Notes: generated by a model from the sequence alone, not told the origin. Shown: positions 1-7,834, counted from the stretch's first letter. The stretch: DNA of 12,932 bases from Candidatus Poribacteria bacterium (GCA_027296925.1 JAPUIP010000282.1:1-12932); one strand, 5' to 3'. A program made the numbers and translations.

Positions 1-55
1 GTTTTGGCGACGCATCCTCCCACGATTGAGCGGCGATGATGCCTTGAGCCGTTGA

Positions 56-87
56 GATATAACAGCTTGCTTGCTGTGCCCTATATC
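56..87. repeat. Two-part imperfect hairpin in the left intergenic region
   Basis: GATATA (56-61) is complementary to TATATC (82-87). Inside it ACAGC (62-66) pairs with GCTGT (73-77) around the loop TTGCTT, with GCCC (78-81) bulged on the right arm. There is no T-run after it, so it does not look like an intrinsic terminator. It could be a folded RNA element at the end of an unseen upstream gene, or an operator. Apart from this hairpin I see no gene in 1-200. Confidence 0.3.
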
Positions 88-200
88 AAAGTGCATGCCA
101 GCCTTGGAAATATTCCTCAGAATGGCCCATCAGCCCTTGCCACACAAGGATTCTAGAGAATTTGGAGAGTTGAAGAGGAGAGTTGGAATCGGCTCGGAGG

Positions 201-260
201 TTGGGTCAGAGTGACCCGTATTGGGTCAAAACGACCCATGATGGGTCAGATTGACCCTTA
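201..260. repeat. Three tandem 20-bp palindromic units, GGGTC-N5-GACCC
   Basis: Three units sit exactly end to end at 201-220, 221-240 and 241-260. Each holds GGGTC and GACCC five bases apart: palindromes at 203-217, 223-237 and 243-257. Units 1 and 3 extend to GGGTCA/TGACCC; unit 2 has C where the palindrome would need T. Half-sites therefore alternate orientation about every 10 bp, close to one helical turn, so all would face the same side of the DNA. Spacers differ (GAG, AAAAC, GAT) while half-sites are kept, which suggests selection on the palindrome rather than fresh duplication. It may be an operator array or a genome-specific intergenic repeat. It lies about 200 bp upstream of the promoter predicted for the TAXI gene. 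Confidence 0.75.
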
Positions 261-298
261 GCTTGATACGAAGGAGCGTGCGTTACGGATAAAGGTAA

Positions 299-424
299 AG
301 AAGTGCAAAAGCAATACCGGTCAAACTCACACCGCAACAGTTTGAAGAACATATCTCACCTCATTTGAGCAAGGCAAAGCGCGGATTCGTCAGCACAATT
401 GCTCTTCGTCATTTACTATCGTGA
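299..424 (+). pseudogene. N-terminal remnant of an IS4/IS5-like transposase
   Basis: An open frame bounded by TAA at 296-298 and TGA at 422-424 translates to a segment with LTPQQFEEHISPHLSKAKRG at about 326-385. This resembles, from memory, the opening of a group of IS transposases that begin LT-x-x-x-F-x-x-x-x-x-PHLS-x-x-x-RG and then continue into a conserved Tyr/Trp-rich segment. Here the frame has no ATG, GTG or TTG start before the motif and stops soon after, and the following Trp-rich segment is absent. No DDE catalytic region is present. I read it as a decayed insertion-sequence fragment. The family assignment is recalled, not searched. Confidence 0.4.
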
Positions 425-453
425 AAAGTTTCAACCAGTTCGCCAAAAAGCAA

Positions 454-483
454 TTGACCGATCCAGCGGTTAGGTGTTACAAT
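454..483 (+). promoter_or_regulatory. Sigma70-like promoter for the TAXI gene
   Basis: TTGACC (454-459) and TACAAT (478-483) are separated by 18 bp, and each matches five of six consensus bases. The predicted transcript would start near 490 and carry a leader of about 90 nt to the ATG at 580. The stretch 425-579 holds no convincing gene. Confidence 0.5.
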
Positions 484-579
484 TCCATCGCGATAGCCGG
501 CGTCACTCATCTTCAAAACAGCTCCTACGCGTTTTGCGGGCGTTTGGAGTGCTTTTTTTGCGCGTATTAAGGAGGAGGA

Positions 580-1623
580 ATGCAACGACGAAAAGGCGTT
601 TTTCACTTATTGATTTCGTTATTTTGTGTATTGAGTATTGGCATCTACGGGTGCAATAATCAGAGAAGCAAGGAAGGCAGCAACCAGGGAGGCACGGCGA
701 AAAAAAAGCAGGAGTGGGTATCGATTCTGGGCGGGGCGATGGGCGGAAGTTTTTCGCCATTCGCCGGTGGGATTGGTAGCGTGGTTTCAAAGGCGGAAGC
801 GACGATCAAAATTTCCGTCGAAGCGTCCGCCGGCTCGATCGAAAATGTGCGCCGCGTCAACAACAGTGAAGGTTACATGGGCGTTGCATTTGCATCCGAT
901 GTCTACCTCGGCTATCATGGACAGGAGGTTTTCGCCAAAGAGGGGAAGAAAGAAGATATTCGTGTAGTGACGCTGCTGTACATCGCTTATAACCAGTTTT
1001 GCACACTGGCGGACGGAGATGTTCATCAGTTTGAGGACATTGTCGGGAAAAAGATTGCGATGGGCGCTGCGGGGTCTGGCTCCGCGCAGACACTGGAGCG
1101 TCTTGCGGAGCTTGCTGGCATTCAGGGCAAGTACACGCCCATCTATAAAGGGGGCACCATGGGGGGCAATGCACTGAGGGATAGGCAGGTAAGCGGTTTT
1201 CAGTGGCTTGTTAGCGTACCCAATGCTGCCATCATTGAGGTCTCCACAATCAAGGCGATTCGCATCATTGACTTTGATGCCCCCGCTAAAAAGTATGGAT
1301 TTTACGAGAAATATCCCTTCTATTTGTCGGGGACGCTGCCGGCAGGCGCGTATAAAGGGGTTGATCAGCCGGTGAACACAATCCTGATGCCGACCGTCCT
1401 CATCGTCCACAAAGGCATCAGTGAGGAAATGGTCTACACAATCCTCAAACATGTCTACGCTCCGGAGGGACATGAAACGATGTTGAAGACCACGAAAGCC
1501 GCCAAGGATATGACAACCGAAAATGCAACGAAGGCATTTGTCATTCCACTGCATCGCGGTGCGTATCGGTTCTGGCAGGAACAGGGAATGGCAATCCCGC
1601 CAGCCGCCCAACCTATTGATTGA
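580..1623 (+). CDS. TAXI-family TRAP transporter solute-binding lipoprotein
   Basis: This 347-residue protein is a periplasmic substrate-binding subunit of the TAXI type, which delivers a solute to a TRAP membrane carrier. Residues 1-25 form a lipoprotein-like signal: basic start, hydrophobic core, then I-Y-G-C with the lipidated Cys at 25 (Tyr at -2 is a relaxed lipobox). A Ser/Gly/Lys linker follows. The mature domain starts with the glycine-rich LGGAMGGSFSP (50-60), followed by the middle segment MGAAGSGSAQT (161-171), matching the family's G-x-x-GSGT-type motif. Length fits the family. AAGGAGG at 569-575 lies 4 nt before the ATG and fixes the start. The DctQ/DctM-like membrane subunit is not in this window, so the substrate cannot be inferred. 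The gene ends 7 bp from the convergent phosphatase gene. Confidence 0.9.
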   Translation: MQRRKGVFHLLISLFCVLSIGIYGCNNQRSKEGSNQGGTAKKKQEWVSILGGAMGGSFSPFAGGIGSVVSKAEATIKISVEASAGSIENVRRVNNSEGYMGVAFASDVYLGYHGQEVFAKEGKKEDIRVVTLLYIAYNQFCTLADGDVHQFEDIVGKKIAMGAAGSGSAQTLERLAELAGIQGKYTPIYKGGTMGGNALRDRQVSGFQWLVSVPNAAIIEVSTIKAIRIIDFDAPAKKYGFYEKYPFYLSGTLPAGAYKGVDQPVNTILMPTVLIVHKGISEEMVYTILKHVYAPEGHETMLKTTKAAKDMTTENATKAFVIPLHRGAYRFWQEQGMAIPPAAQPID

Positions 1624-1630
1624 GGCCGCG

Positions 1631-2584
1631 TCAGTTGCGAATGTTCTCCAGCACACGTGGATGCAGCTCTCCGTTCGTCGCCACAATCCCGCGATTGGCG
1701 GTCATTCGTCTACCTTGCATCCAATCGAGCGAACGCCCTTCCGCGTCCGTCACTTTTCCACCCGCTTCCTCCACCACAATCATCCCGGCGGCGTGATCCC
1801 AGATGCACTCCCGATAATCCGGACTCGCGGGATTTGGCAGGCGTATATAGACAGATGCATCCCCACGCGCAACCAACCCGTACTTCACCTGGCTATCCAT
1901 CCGTATCGGCGGCTCGGTAATCCCAAGCTGACGGGCGATTTTAACGTGCGCGTCGAGATCACCGTGGCTGGACTCAAAGCTCTCCGCAAAACGGAGCTGC
2001 GACTCAGCGGCGCGAATATGTTCCGATACCTCCTCGTCCAATGAAAGCATGTGCACACCCTCCCCTCGGACGGCAACGAAAAGGCAGCCGCGTTCTGCCT
2101 GTGGGTCATCCAGCTTCTGGGGCAAATTTGGGCACCCAAGCACGCCAAGTTTCACTTCTCCATCGATAATCAACGCAAGCGCGATGGCGTATTGAGCCCG
2201 GCGCAGAAACCCCTTTGTGCCATCAATCGGATCCAATGTCCAGAAGCGACTCCCCACTTCCCCAGCCCCGCGATCAATCCAATCGCAGACCGTCTGAGCG
2301 GACGCAGCTTCCGCAAAGCGATTCACATAATCGGTTACACGCTTCAGCAGCGAAGCGTTTTCTCGTAACGCCTGAGAATCTTCCTCGCCCACAATGACAT
2401 CCGCCGGAAAGGCATCTCCAATTGCTTGACAGATCAGAGCCTGTGAGCCGAAGTCTGCCACCGTCACCGGACTGCGGTCCGCTTTCTCCATTGAATCGGT
2501 ACGCACCATGTCGGATTGCACCTGCTGACATAACTGTGCAGCCTTCAGTACCGCTTCCACAGCAACCTGTTTCTCAGCGACCAT
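1631..2584 (-). CDS. 3'(2'),5'-bisphosphate nucleotidase (inositol monophosphatase superfamily)
   Basis: At 317 residues this resembles the HAL2/BPNT1-like branch of the inositol monophosphatase superfamily, which removes the 3'-phosphate of PAP (and PAPS) formed in sulfate assimilation and sulfotransferase reactions. Visible metal-site motifs: V-A-D44-F, G-E67-E68-D69, the signature D118-P-I-D121-G-T-K-G-F, and W-D263-H-A-A-G near the C-terminus. The DPIDGTKGF form with following Leu-Arg favours the bisphosphate-nucleotidase branch over plain inositol monophosphatase. GGGAGA lies a few bases before the ATG. It follows hyuB by 38 bp on the same strand, suggesting cotranscription, although no functional link between the two is obvious. 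A broader substrate range, including inositol phosphates, is possible. Confidence 0.9.
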   Translation of the reverse strand: MVAEKQVAVEAVLKAAQLCQQVQSDMVRTDSMEKADRSPVTVADFGSQALICQAIGDAFPADVIVGEEDSQALRENASLLKRVTDYVNRFAEAASAQTVCDWIDRGAGEVGSRFWTLDPIDGTKGFLRRAQYAIALALIIDGEVKLGVLGCPNLPQKLDDPQAERGCLFVAVRGEGVHMLSLDEEVSEHIRAAESQLRFAESFESSHGDLDAHVKIARQLGITEPPIRMDSQVKYGLVARGDASVYIRLPNPASPDYRECIWDHAAGMIVVEEAGGKVTDAEGRSLDWMQGRRMTANRGIVATNGELHPRVLENIRN

Positions 2585-2622
2585 AAGTTCTCCCTACACC
2601 ATTTCGCAGTAATTTCGACAGT

Positions 2623-4362
2623 CTAATTCTCTTGTTTTTGACCGGAACGCAACCTGGCGGTTTCCTTTGCATCGACGGTCCAGTCTACCGTATTGATGAC
2701 GACCTTGTAGACATCTCGCGCCCGTTCCGGGCTCACCTTGCCATCACGCACGTCGCGCAACACCCGTTGCGCATCACGGTCTTCGGGAGGGCCATAACCG
2801 CCGCCACCGCATGTGCGAAGGCTTATGACATCCCCCGGCTTGAGCTGAACCGTCACCTTGGAACCGAGTGTGGCGGCCTCATCGTCAGGATTCAGCACGT
2901 AACGGGCCACTTGCCCAGGAAGCCCGTCGAAGAGCCCCCACGGCCCCCACCGGTCCCGATCCGCCAAGATAGTGAACGAGACCTCATGATCAAACAGATA
3001 ATCCCGACGCAACCCCAGACCGCCACGTTGTTCACCCGGACCTTCCGAGTCATCTACCAGTTCGTAACGAAGGATGCGGACGGGGTAATTGATCTCGGTT
3101 TCCTCAATCGGGGCATTTTCGGTATTCTGCCCATGGGTCTGCACCGCATCGGGACCGTCACGGGTGGCTCTGCCGCCGTAACCGCCTGCGAGGGTTTCAT
3201 AGAAGGCGTAGAGCTCTCCGGTGCGCGGGTCGATGCTCCCAAAGCCCACCTGACACATCATCGCTTTCGTGCCAGCCGGAATACGGTCCGGAATGGCAGA
3301 CGCGAGTGCCTTGAGGAGGACGTCACTCAGCCGCACCTGTGTTTCCCATCCCCCGACGACCGGGGCTGGCGGCGTGCAGTTGACCACCGTTCCCTCCGGC
3401 GCAATGATTCGCACCAGACGGTAAAAACCCGCGTTGACCGGCACGTCGGGCTCAATCAGACTCTTAAGAACGTAAGCGCAGGCGGAGAAGGTCTGAGCGT
3501 AGGTAGAGTTTACCGGCGCCCGCCGCTGCGGGTCGCATCCCGTCAGATCGAAAAGGACACCGTCATCGTCAATCACCATTTTGGCTACCAGATGCACCGG
3601 TTCATCGGTGAAGCCATCGTTATCCACGTAACCGTCAGCCGTGAACGCCCCTTGGGGGAGTTTGGCGATTTCTGCCCGCGTGCGACGCTCGGTGTAAGTG
3701 AGCAGTTGGTCGATGTAGAAAGCAATGGTCTCTGCCCCCATCCGATCCAGGAGCGCACCCAGCCGGCGCACCCCGGTGGTGTTGGCTGCCACTTGCGCCC
3801 GAAAGTCTCCCGCTGTTTCTCGCTTGGAACGAATCTGTGCCAGGATCAGGCGGAAGATATCCGAGACAATCTGTCCTCCCTGAACCAGCTTCACGGGGGG
3901 GATGATGACACCCTCCTGATAGACCTCGCGGAAGGCACCGATGCTTGCCGGCGCGCCCCCGCCCACGTCCACATGATGCGCGAGATTCGCGACGTAGCCG
4001 AAGAGTTCTTCATTGTGGTACACGGGTGAGATGAGCGTGATGTCGTTCAGGTGGACGCCGCCCAGATAAGGGTCGTTGGAGAGGATGGCATCTCCTGGAC
4101 TGATATTCTCGGGACCATATTCCCGGATCACTCTCGGCACAAGCTCCGATAACGAACCCAGATGAACAGGCTGCGTGAATGCTTGAGCGACGGGCTGTAA
4201 CTCACTGTCGAAGAAAGCACACGAAAAGTCGGCGCGCGTCTTGATGTTGGTCGAGTAGGCGCTGCGGCGCAAGGCGATGGTCATTTCTTCCGTCGCCTCC
4301 ACCAGGGCGTTGCGGATGACCTCAAACTTGATTGGATCGAATGTTGCTTTCAACGGCTGCAA
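2623..4362 (-). CDS. hyuB: Hydantoinase B/5-oxoprolinase family subunit (HyuB)
   Basis: A 579-residue protein of the hydantoinase B family. With HyuA it forms ATP-dependent hydrolases of cyclic amides such as hydantoins or 5-oxoproline, or related carboxylases. Family features: the N-terminal F-D-P-I-x-x-E-V-I-R-N-A-L segment, SNDPYLGGVHLND about 100 residues in, the metal-site-like A-H-H-V-D-V-G-G region, and the C-terminal TCGGGGYGPP. Start choice: an ATG at 4383 has no Shine-Dalgarno site, while TTG at 4362 is preceded at 7 nt by AGGGAGGT; the TTG start also puts the conserved DPIKFEVIRN close to the N-terminus, as usual. The alternative start gives 586 residues. No hyuA neighbour is present, so the substrate is unknown. 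Confidence 0.9.
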   Translation of the reverse strand: MQPLKATFDPIKFEVIRNALVEATEEMTIALRRSAYSTNIKTRADFSCAFFDSELQPVAQAFTQPVHLGSLSELVPRVIREYGPENISPGDAILSNDPYLGGVHLNDITLISPVYHNEELFGYVANLAHHVDVGGGAPASIGAFREVYQEGVIIPPVKLVQGGQIVSDIFRLILAQIRSKRETAGDFRAQVAANTTGVRRLGALLDRMGAETIAFYIDQLLTYTERRTRAEIAKLPQGAFTADGYVDNDGFTDEPVHLVAKMVIDDDGVLFDLTGCDPQRRAPVNSTYAQTFSACAYVLKSLIEPDVPVNAGFYRLVRIIAPEGTVVNCTPPAPVVGGWETQVRLSDVLLKALASAIPDRIPAGTKAMMCQVGFGSIDPRTGELYAFYETLAGGYGGRATRDGPDAVQTHGQNTENAPIEETEINYPVRILRYELVDDSEGPGEQRGGLGLRRDYLFDHEVSFTILADRDRWGPWGLFDGLPGQVARYVLNPDDEAATLGSKVTVQLKPGDVISLRTCGGGGYGPPEDRDAQRVLRDVRDGKVSPERARDVYKVVINTVDWTVDAKETARLRSGQKQEN

Positions 4363-4369
4363 CCTGGAG

Positions 4370-4377
4370 ACCTCCCT
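4370..4377 (-). promoter_or_regulatory. Ribosome binding site that selects the TTG start of hyuB
   Basis: On the minus strand AGGGAGGT is followed by CTCCAGG and then TTG (4362-4360), a 7-nt spacing. The same bases would lie inside the coding sequence if translation began at the upstream ATG (4383), which itself lacks any purine-rich site. Confidence 0.6.
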
Positions 4378-4444
4378 GTGCATGAAACGTGAAATGGAAT
4401 ACGTGATGCGTGAGATTGCGTTGCGTTTAAGTCACTAATTCAAC

Positions 4445-4474
4445 ATTATTTTGTAGACACTGTGAAGTCGTCAA
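4445..4474 (-). promoter_or_regulatory. Candidate promoter for hyuB and the phosphatase gene
   Basis: On the minus strand TTGACG (4474-4469) and AATAAT (4450-4445) are 18 bp apart, each with five of six consensus bases. It sits just past the mutS stop (4483), so hyuB can be transcribed independently of mutS. The leader is about 75 nt and contains CGTGA-like short repeats (top-strand ACGTGA at 4387-4392 and 4401-4406, GCGTGA at 4408-4413). Confidence 0.4.
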
Positions 4475-4482
4475 AAGCGTCA

Positions 4483-7149
4483 CTATTCCGTCTGCGCTTT
4501 CAACTGATAGAGCAGGTTCAGCGCATCCATCGGCGTCATCTGATTGAGCTCGACCTGTCGAAGTTCCTCGACAATCGGGTGTGTTTTCGGCGTGAACAGC
4601 GCAAGCTGCAGGGAGTCGTCCTGGAAAGTCGACCGAGAAATTCGGCGACGTGGGCGGGGCACTTTGGGAACCGCTTTCGGTGGCGGCTGATCTGACGTAT
4701 CCCCCTCGATACTCAGGTTGTGCTGCTCAAGCACTTCCAGAATTTGGTTTGCCCGATCAATGACAGCCTGTGGCAGCCCGGCGAGCCGGGCAACGTGAAT
4801 ACCGTAACTCTGATCCGTTCCCCCCTCGACAACCTTCCGCAGGAATGTCACCGTTTCCCCATCCTCATGGACGGCGACATTGTAATTTTTGACGTGCTTG
4901 TACTTTCCCGCAAGTTCGATCAACTCGTGATAATGAGTCGCGAACAGCGTCTTTGCGCCGATCTTCTTCTCGTCCAGGATGTACTCCGCCACCGCCCACG
5001 CGATACTCAGTCCATCGAATGTGCTCGTGCCGCGGCCAATCTCGTCGAGAATAATGAGACTTTTACGTGTGGCGTTATTTAGGATGTTCGCGGTTTCGTT
5101 CATCTCGACGAGGAAGGTGCTCTGCCCCATCACAAGGTTGTCCGACGCCCCGACGCGGGTGAAGATCCGATCGACGATGCCGATCTTCGCCGCAGACGCG
5201 GGAACAAAGCTGCCCATCTGCGCCATCAGTGCGATCAGTGCTGTTTGACGGAGATATGTGCTTTTCCCACTCATATTTGGTCCGGTGATGATGTGCATCC
5301 GATGGTCGCGGCAGTTGAGCGCCGTGTCGTTGGGGACGAACCCTTCCTGGGTAAAGAGCCGTTCAACAACGGCGTGCCGCCCATTGCGAATGATGATTTC
5401 GTCGCTCTCATCGATAATCGGCTTTTCGTAAGCGTATTTGGAGGCGACATAGGCGAGGTTGGCGATAACATCGATCGTGGCAATCACAGCGGCAGCTTGC
5501 TGAATCTCCCCGGTGGATTGAGCGACCTGTGCGCGAACTTCGCAAAAGAGATCGTACTCCAACATCTGGATCTGATCCTGTGCATTCAAAATCTGCGACT
5601 CGCGTTCTTTGAGCTCCGGCGTGATAAACCGTTCGGCATTGGTCAAGGTTTGCCTGCGGATATAGTGCTCAGGAGCAAGATGGAGATTCGCCTTGGTGAC
5701 CTCGATGTAGTACCCGAAAACCTGATTGTAGCTAATCTTCAGCGAAGTAATTCCAGTCTTTTCGCGCTCCTGCTGTTGGAGTTCGGCAATCCAGTTTTTC
5801 CCGTTGTTGGTTATCTCTCGAAGCTCATCCAACTGCGCGTTGTATCCGTCGTTGATTAACCTGCCTTCGCGCACCGTTACAGGCGGATCAGGGTGAATCG
5901 CTGCTTCGCTCAGATCCGCTAATTCCGTTAACGGATCGAGTGCTTCATTCAAGGTTTGTAGCAGCGAAGCGTCGCAGTCGTCGAGTTGCTCTTTAATCCC
6001 CGGAAGCATGCGCAACGAGTCTTTCAGGGCGAGGAGATCCCGAGCATTCGCCGACCCCAAGCTGATACGCGAAATCAAACGCTCCATATCGTACATCTGA
6101 TTCAACCGCTCACGCAACTCCTCCTGCAATCCAATCCGATTCTTCAGTTCATCCACCGCGTTCAGGCGCGCATTAATCTCCGCCGGTTCCAGCAGAGGGC
6201 GCAAGATACACTGACGAAGTTTGCGTGCGCCCATCGGCGTTACCGTTTCGTCCATGAGCTCCAAAACCGTGCCTTTCGACGAACCATCGCGGATCGATGT
6301 GGTCAACTCTAAATTCCGCTGTGTGTCCGCGTCTAGGATCATGAAGTCGGAGATTGTGTAGGTGTGGATAGCGAGGATATGTTTGACCTCCTGCTTCTGG
6401 GTCTCGTACAGGTAGTACATCAACGCGCCTGCAGCGCAGATTGCGACGGTCAAATGTTCGCACCCGAACCCGTCTAACGAAAGTGTCCTAAAGTGTTGGA
6501 GAAGCTCCGATCTCGCAGTATCAAACGCAAAACGCCAATCGGGAAGAAAATTCACCGTTGCTTTCAGGTCGATGCGAATCTGCTCCAATATCTCCTGATC
6601 CTCGAATTCTTCGGGAAAGAGGCATTCTTTCGGGGCAAGCCGATGAATCTCCGCCCAGAGCTTTGATAGATTTTCCAACTCCGTGACGGCGAATTCGCCC
6701 GTAGAGAGATCCACGGATGCGAGTCCGTAACCCCCTTTGAGAGGATAGATCGCGATGAGATAGTTGTTCACCTTCTGATCCAACGCCTTCGGATCTGTGA
6801 GTGTCCCCGGCGTCACGATGCGAACGATATCCCGCTCTACGAGACCCTTCGCCAGCTTCGGATCCTCCATCTGCTCAGAGACAGCAACCTTGTAACCCGC
6901 CTTGACGAGCTTGTAGAGATATGAATCCAGCGCGTGATGCGGTACGCCCGCCATGGGAATAGACCCACCCTGACTATCCTTATCCCTGGAGGTCAGCGTA
7001 ATCTCAAGCACACGCGAGATTAGCTCGGCATCTTCATAAAACGCTTCGTAGAAATCCCCGACACGGCACAGAAGGATTGCATCCGGATGTTGATTTTTTA
7101 GACGCTTGTACTGCGTCATTAACGGGGAAAGTTGTGTTTTTTTTGCCAT
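4483..7149 (-). CDS. mutS: DNA mismatch repair protein MutS
   Basis: An 888-residue complete MutS1, slightly longer than the E. coli protein. It binds mismatches as a dimer and uses ATP to signal to MutL. Domains in order: mismatch-binding domain I with GDFYEAFYEDA, whose F33-Y34-E35 is the mismatch-wedging Phe-x-Glu; connector; lever and clamp regions (about 260-540); ATPase domain with Walker A GPNMSGKS (623-630) and Walker B ILDE (D702-E703) followed by the conserved GRGTSTFDG; then THYHEL. A basic linker leads to a C-terminal helix PMDALNLLYQL, as in tetramerising MutS. GAGGTG lies 4 nt before the ATG. No mutL is nearby. Upstream on the same strand, 113 bp away, is an aspartic protease gene, and read-through from it is possible. 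Confidence 0.98.
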   Translation of the reverse strand: MAKKTQLSPLMTQYKRLKNQHPDAILLCRVGDFYEAFYEDAELISRVLEITLTSRDKDSQGGSIPMAGVPHHALDSYLYKLVKAGYKVAVSEQMEDPKLAKGLVERDIVRIVTPGTLTDPKALDQKVNNYLIAIYPLKGGYGLASVDLSTGEFAVTELENLSKLWAEIHRLAPKECLFPEEFEDQEILEQIRIDLKATVNFLPDWRFAFDTARSELLQHFRTLSLDGFGCEHLTVAICAAGALMYYLYETQKQEVKHILAIHTYTISDFMILDADTQRNLELTTSIRDGSSKGTVLELMDETVTPMGARKLRQCILRPLLEPAEINARLNAVDELKNRIGLQEELRERLNQMYDMERLISRISLGSANARDLLALKDSLRMLPGIKEQLDDCDASLLQTLNEALDPLTELADLSEAAIHPDPPVTVREGRLINDGYNAQLDELREITNNGKNWIAELQQQEREKTGITSLKISYNQVFGYYIEVTKANLHLAPEHYIRRQTLTNAERFITPELKERESQILNAQDQIQMLEYDLFCEVRAQVAQSTGEIQQAAAVIATIDVIANLAYVASKYAYEKPIIDESDEIIIRNGRHAVVERLFTQEGFVPNDTALNCRDHRMHIITGPNMSGKSTYLRQTALIALMAQMGSFVPASAAKIGIVDRIFTRVGASDNLVMGQSTFLVEMNETANILNNATRKSLIILDEIGRGTSTFDGLSIAWAVAEYILDEKKIGAKTLFATHYHELIELAGKYKHVKNYNVAVHEDGETVTFLRKVVEGGTDQSYGIHVARLAGLPQAVIDRANQILEVLEQHNLSIEGDTSDQPPPKAVPKVPRPRRRISRSTFQDDSLQLALFTPKTHPIVEELRQVELNQMTPMDALNLLYQLKAQTE

Positions 7150-7262
7150 TGCGCACCTCGTGTGTTTTTCTGTGTTCTTTCACGCATTATGGTCCGCCGA
7201 TCGGGGGCAGCACCCGATTGATTTCATCTTGTCTGATTCATTCTCTAGAGTCGCCACGTTTT

Positions 7263-7673
7263 TTACAATTGATCTTCGATCCATTCACCGTCATGCGCTG
7301 GATTGTAAATGAGACCCCGTTTAATATCGAGACAGAGATCCAGAAGTTCCATATGTCCCACCAGCACAGGTGCATCATCGGGCAGATCTGGGATCTCCAG
7401 CAAACCTTTCCTTCCCAAAACGGTAAACTCGACCCCCGAATAAATTGTCCTATCTACAATGCCGTTTGCTGTCAGTGACTTCGCCTTGCCCACTAGTTCT
7501 AGCCCCAACCGTTGAATAATCGATTTCGGCAATGACAGCCGTAATGCGCCCGTATCAACTAATGCATCTTTCACAATGACCTGACGTACCTCTTCAGGAG
7601 AGATAAATCCCTTCTTCGCTAAAGTGACATCTCCGGAATTCACCAATCTGATTTCCGTTGTATGTTTCACCAT
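7263..7673 (-). CDS. Retropepsin-like (clan AA) aspartic protease domain protein
   Basis: A small soluble protein of 136 residues. Residues 36-43 read D-A-L-V-D40-T-G-A, the hallmark of retropepsin-type proteases, which work as dimers with one catalytic Asp per chain; a short hydrophobic-rich C-terminal half (VLVGHMELLDLCLDI) matches the conserved second part of bacterial clan AA proteins. No signal peptide or membrane segment is seen, so it should be cytosolic. Start choice: ATG at 7673 is preceded by GGAGAGGAG, whereas the in-frame ATG at 7691 (142 residues) has no ribosome site. A consensus-like promoter lies upstream and mutS follows 113 bp downstream. The physiological substrate of such bacterial proteins is unknown; activity is inferred from the DTGA motif only. 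Confidence 0.75.
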   Translation of the reverse strand: MVKHTTEIRLVNSGDVTLAKKGFISPEEVRQVIVKDALVDTGALRLSLPKSIIQRLGLELVGKAKSLTANGIVDRTIYSGVEFTVLGRKGLLEIPDLPDDAPVLVGHMELLDLCLDIKRGLIYNPAHDGEWIEDQL

Positions 7674-7749
7674 GATCTCCTCTCCGTTCATTTCGCCAAA
7701 TCAGCAGATCTGCTCAACTCCAAATGTGGGAGCGACGTTCCAGAGTTTC

Positions 7750-7760
7750 AGTGTCACACT
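7750..7760. promoter_or_regulatory. Perfect inverted repeat AGTGT-C-ACACT, possible operator
   Basis: AGTGT (7750-7754) and ACACT (7756-7760) form a perfect 5-bp inverted repeat. On the minus strand it lies 5 bp past the -10 box of the protease promoter, over the likely transcription start, a common operator position. It is short and could be chance. Confidence 0.3.
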
Positions 7761-7765
7761 AAATA

Positions 7766-7794
7766 AGGATAGCACCGCCTGCGGCTTCTGTCAA
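7766..7794 (-). promoter_or_regulatory. Sigma70-like promoter for the aspartic protease gene
   Basis: On the minus strand a perfect TTGACA (7794-7789) is separated by 17 bp from TATCCT (7771-7766), four of six matches. Transcription would begin near 7759 and leave a leader of about 85 nt to the ATG at 7673. It may also feed mutS, since no clear terminator lies between the two genes. Confidence 0.6.
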
Positions 7795-7806
7795 TCCCTA
7801 TTTCGG

Positions 7807-7834
7807 TTGCATTTGCGGGAAAGTGTGATATAAT
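7807..7834 (+). promoter_or_regulatory. Extended -10 promoter for the LPG_synthase_TM gene
   Basis: A perfect TATAAT (7829-7834) is preceded by TGA (7826-7828), an extended -10 element. The best -35 is a weak TTGCAT (7807-7812) 16 bp upstream. The leader to the ATG at 7868 would be about 27 nt. The element TGTGNTATAATT recurs before the SLBB gene. Confidence 0.65.

Noticed and set aside
1..21. Minus-strand ATG (15-13) with GGGAGG just upstream as a leftward gene start
   Set aside because: The purine-rich site touches the ATG with no spacing, and only five codons are visible.
2..55. Seventeen-codon open end at the left edge (plus strand) as the tail of a gene
   Set aside because: Too short to recognise, and all frames close by chance at this distance; no terminator follows it.
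409..606. Minus-strand 65-codon frame in the left gap
   Set aside because: No ribosome site or recognisable domain; it crosses the TAXI promoter, leader and start.
787..1686. Minus-strand 299-codon frame opposite the TAXI gene
   Set aside because: Composition rich in His, Arg and Cys with no domain; antisense shadow of a clear lipoprotein gene.
2632..4029. Long plus-strand frame of 465 codons opposite hyuB
   Set aside because: It is antisense to a well-supported family protein, shows no domain and has no ribosome site; a GC-bias shadow.
7200..7218. ATCGGG/CCCGAT hairpin between the protease gene and mutS as a terminator
   Set aside because: Six-base stem with no T-run on either strand afterwards, so intrinsic termination is not supported.
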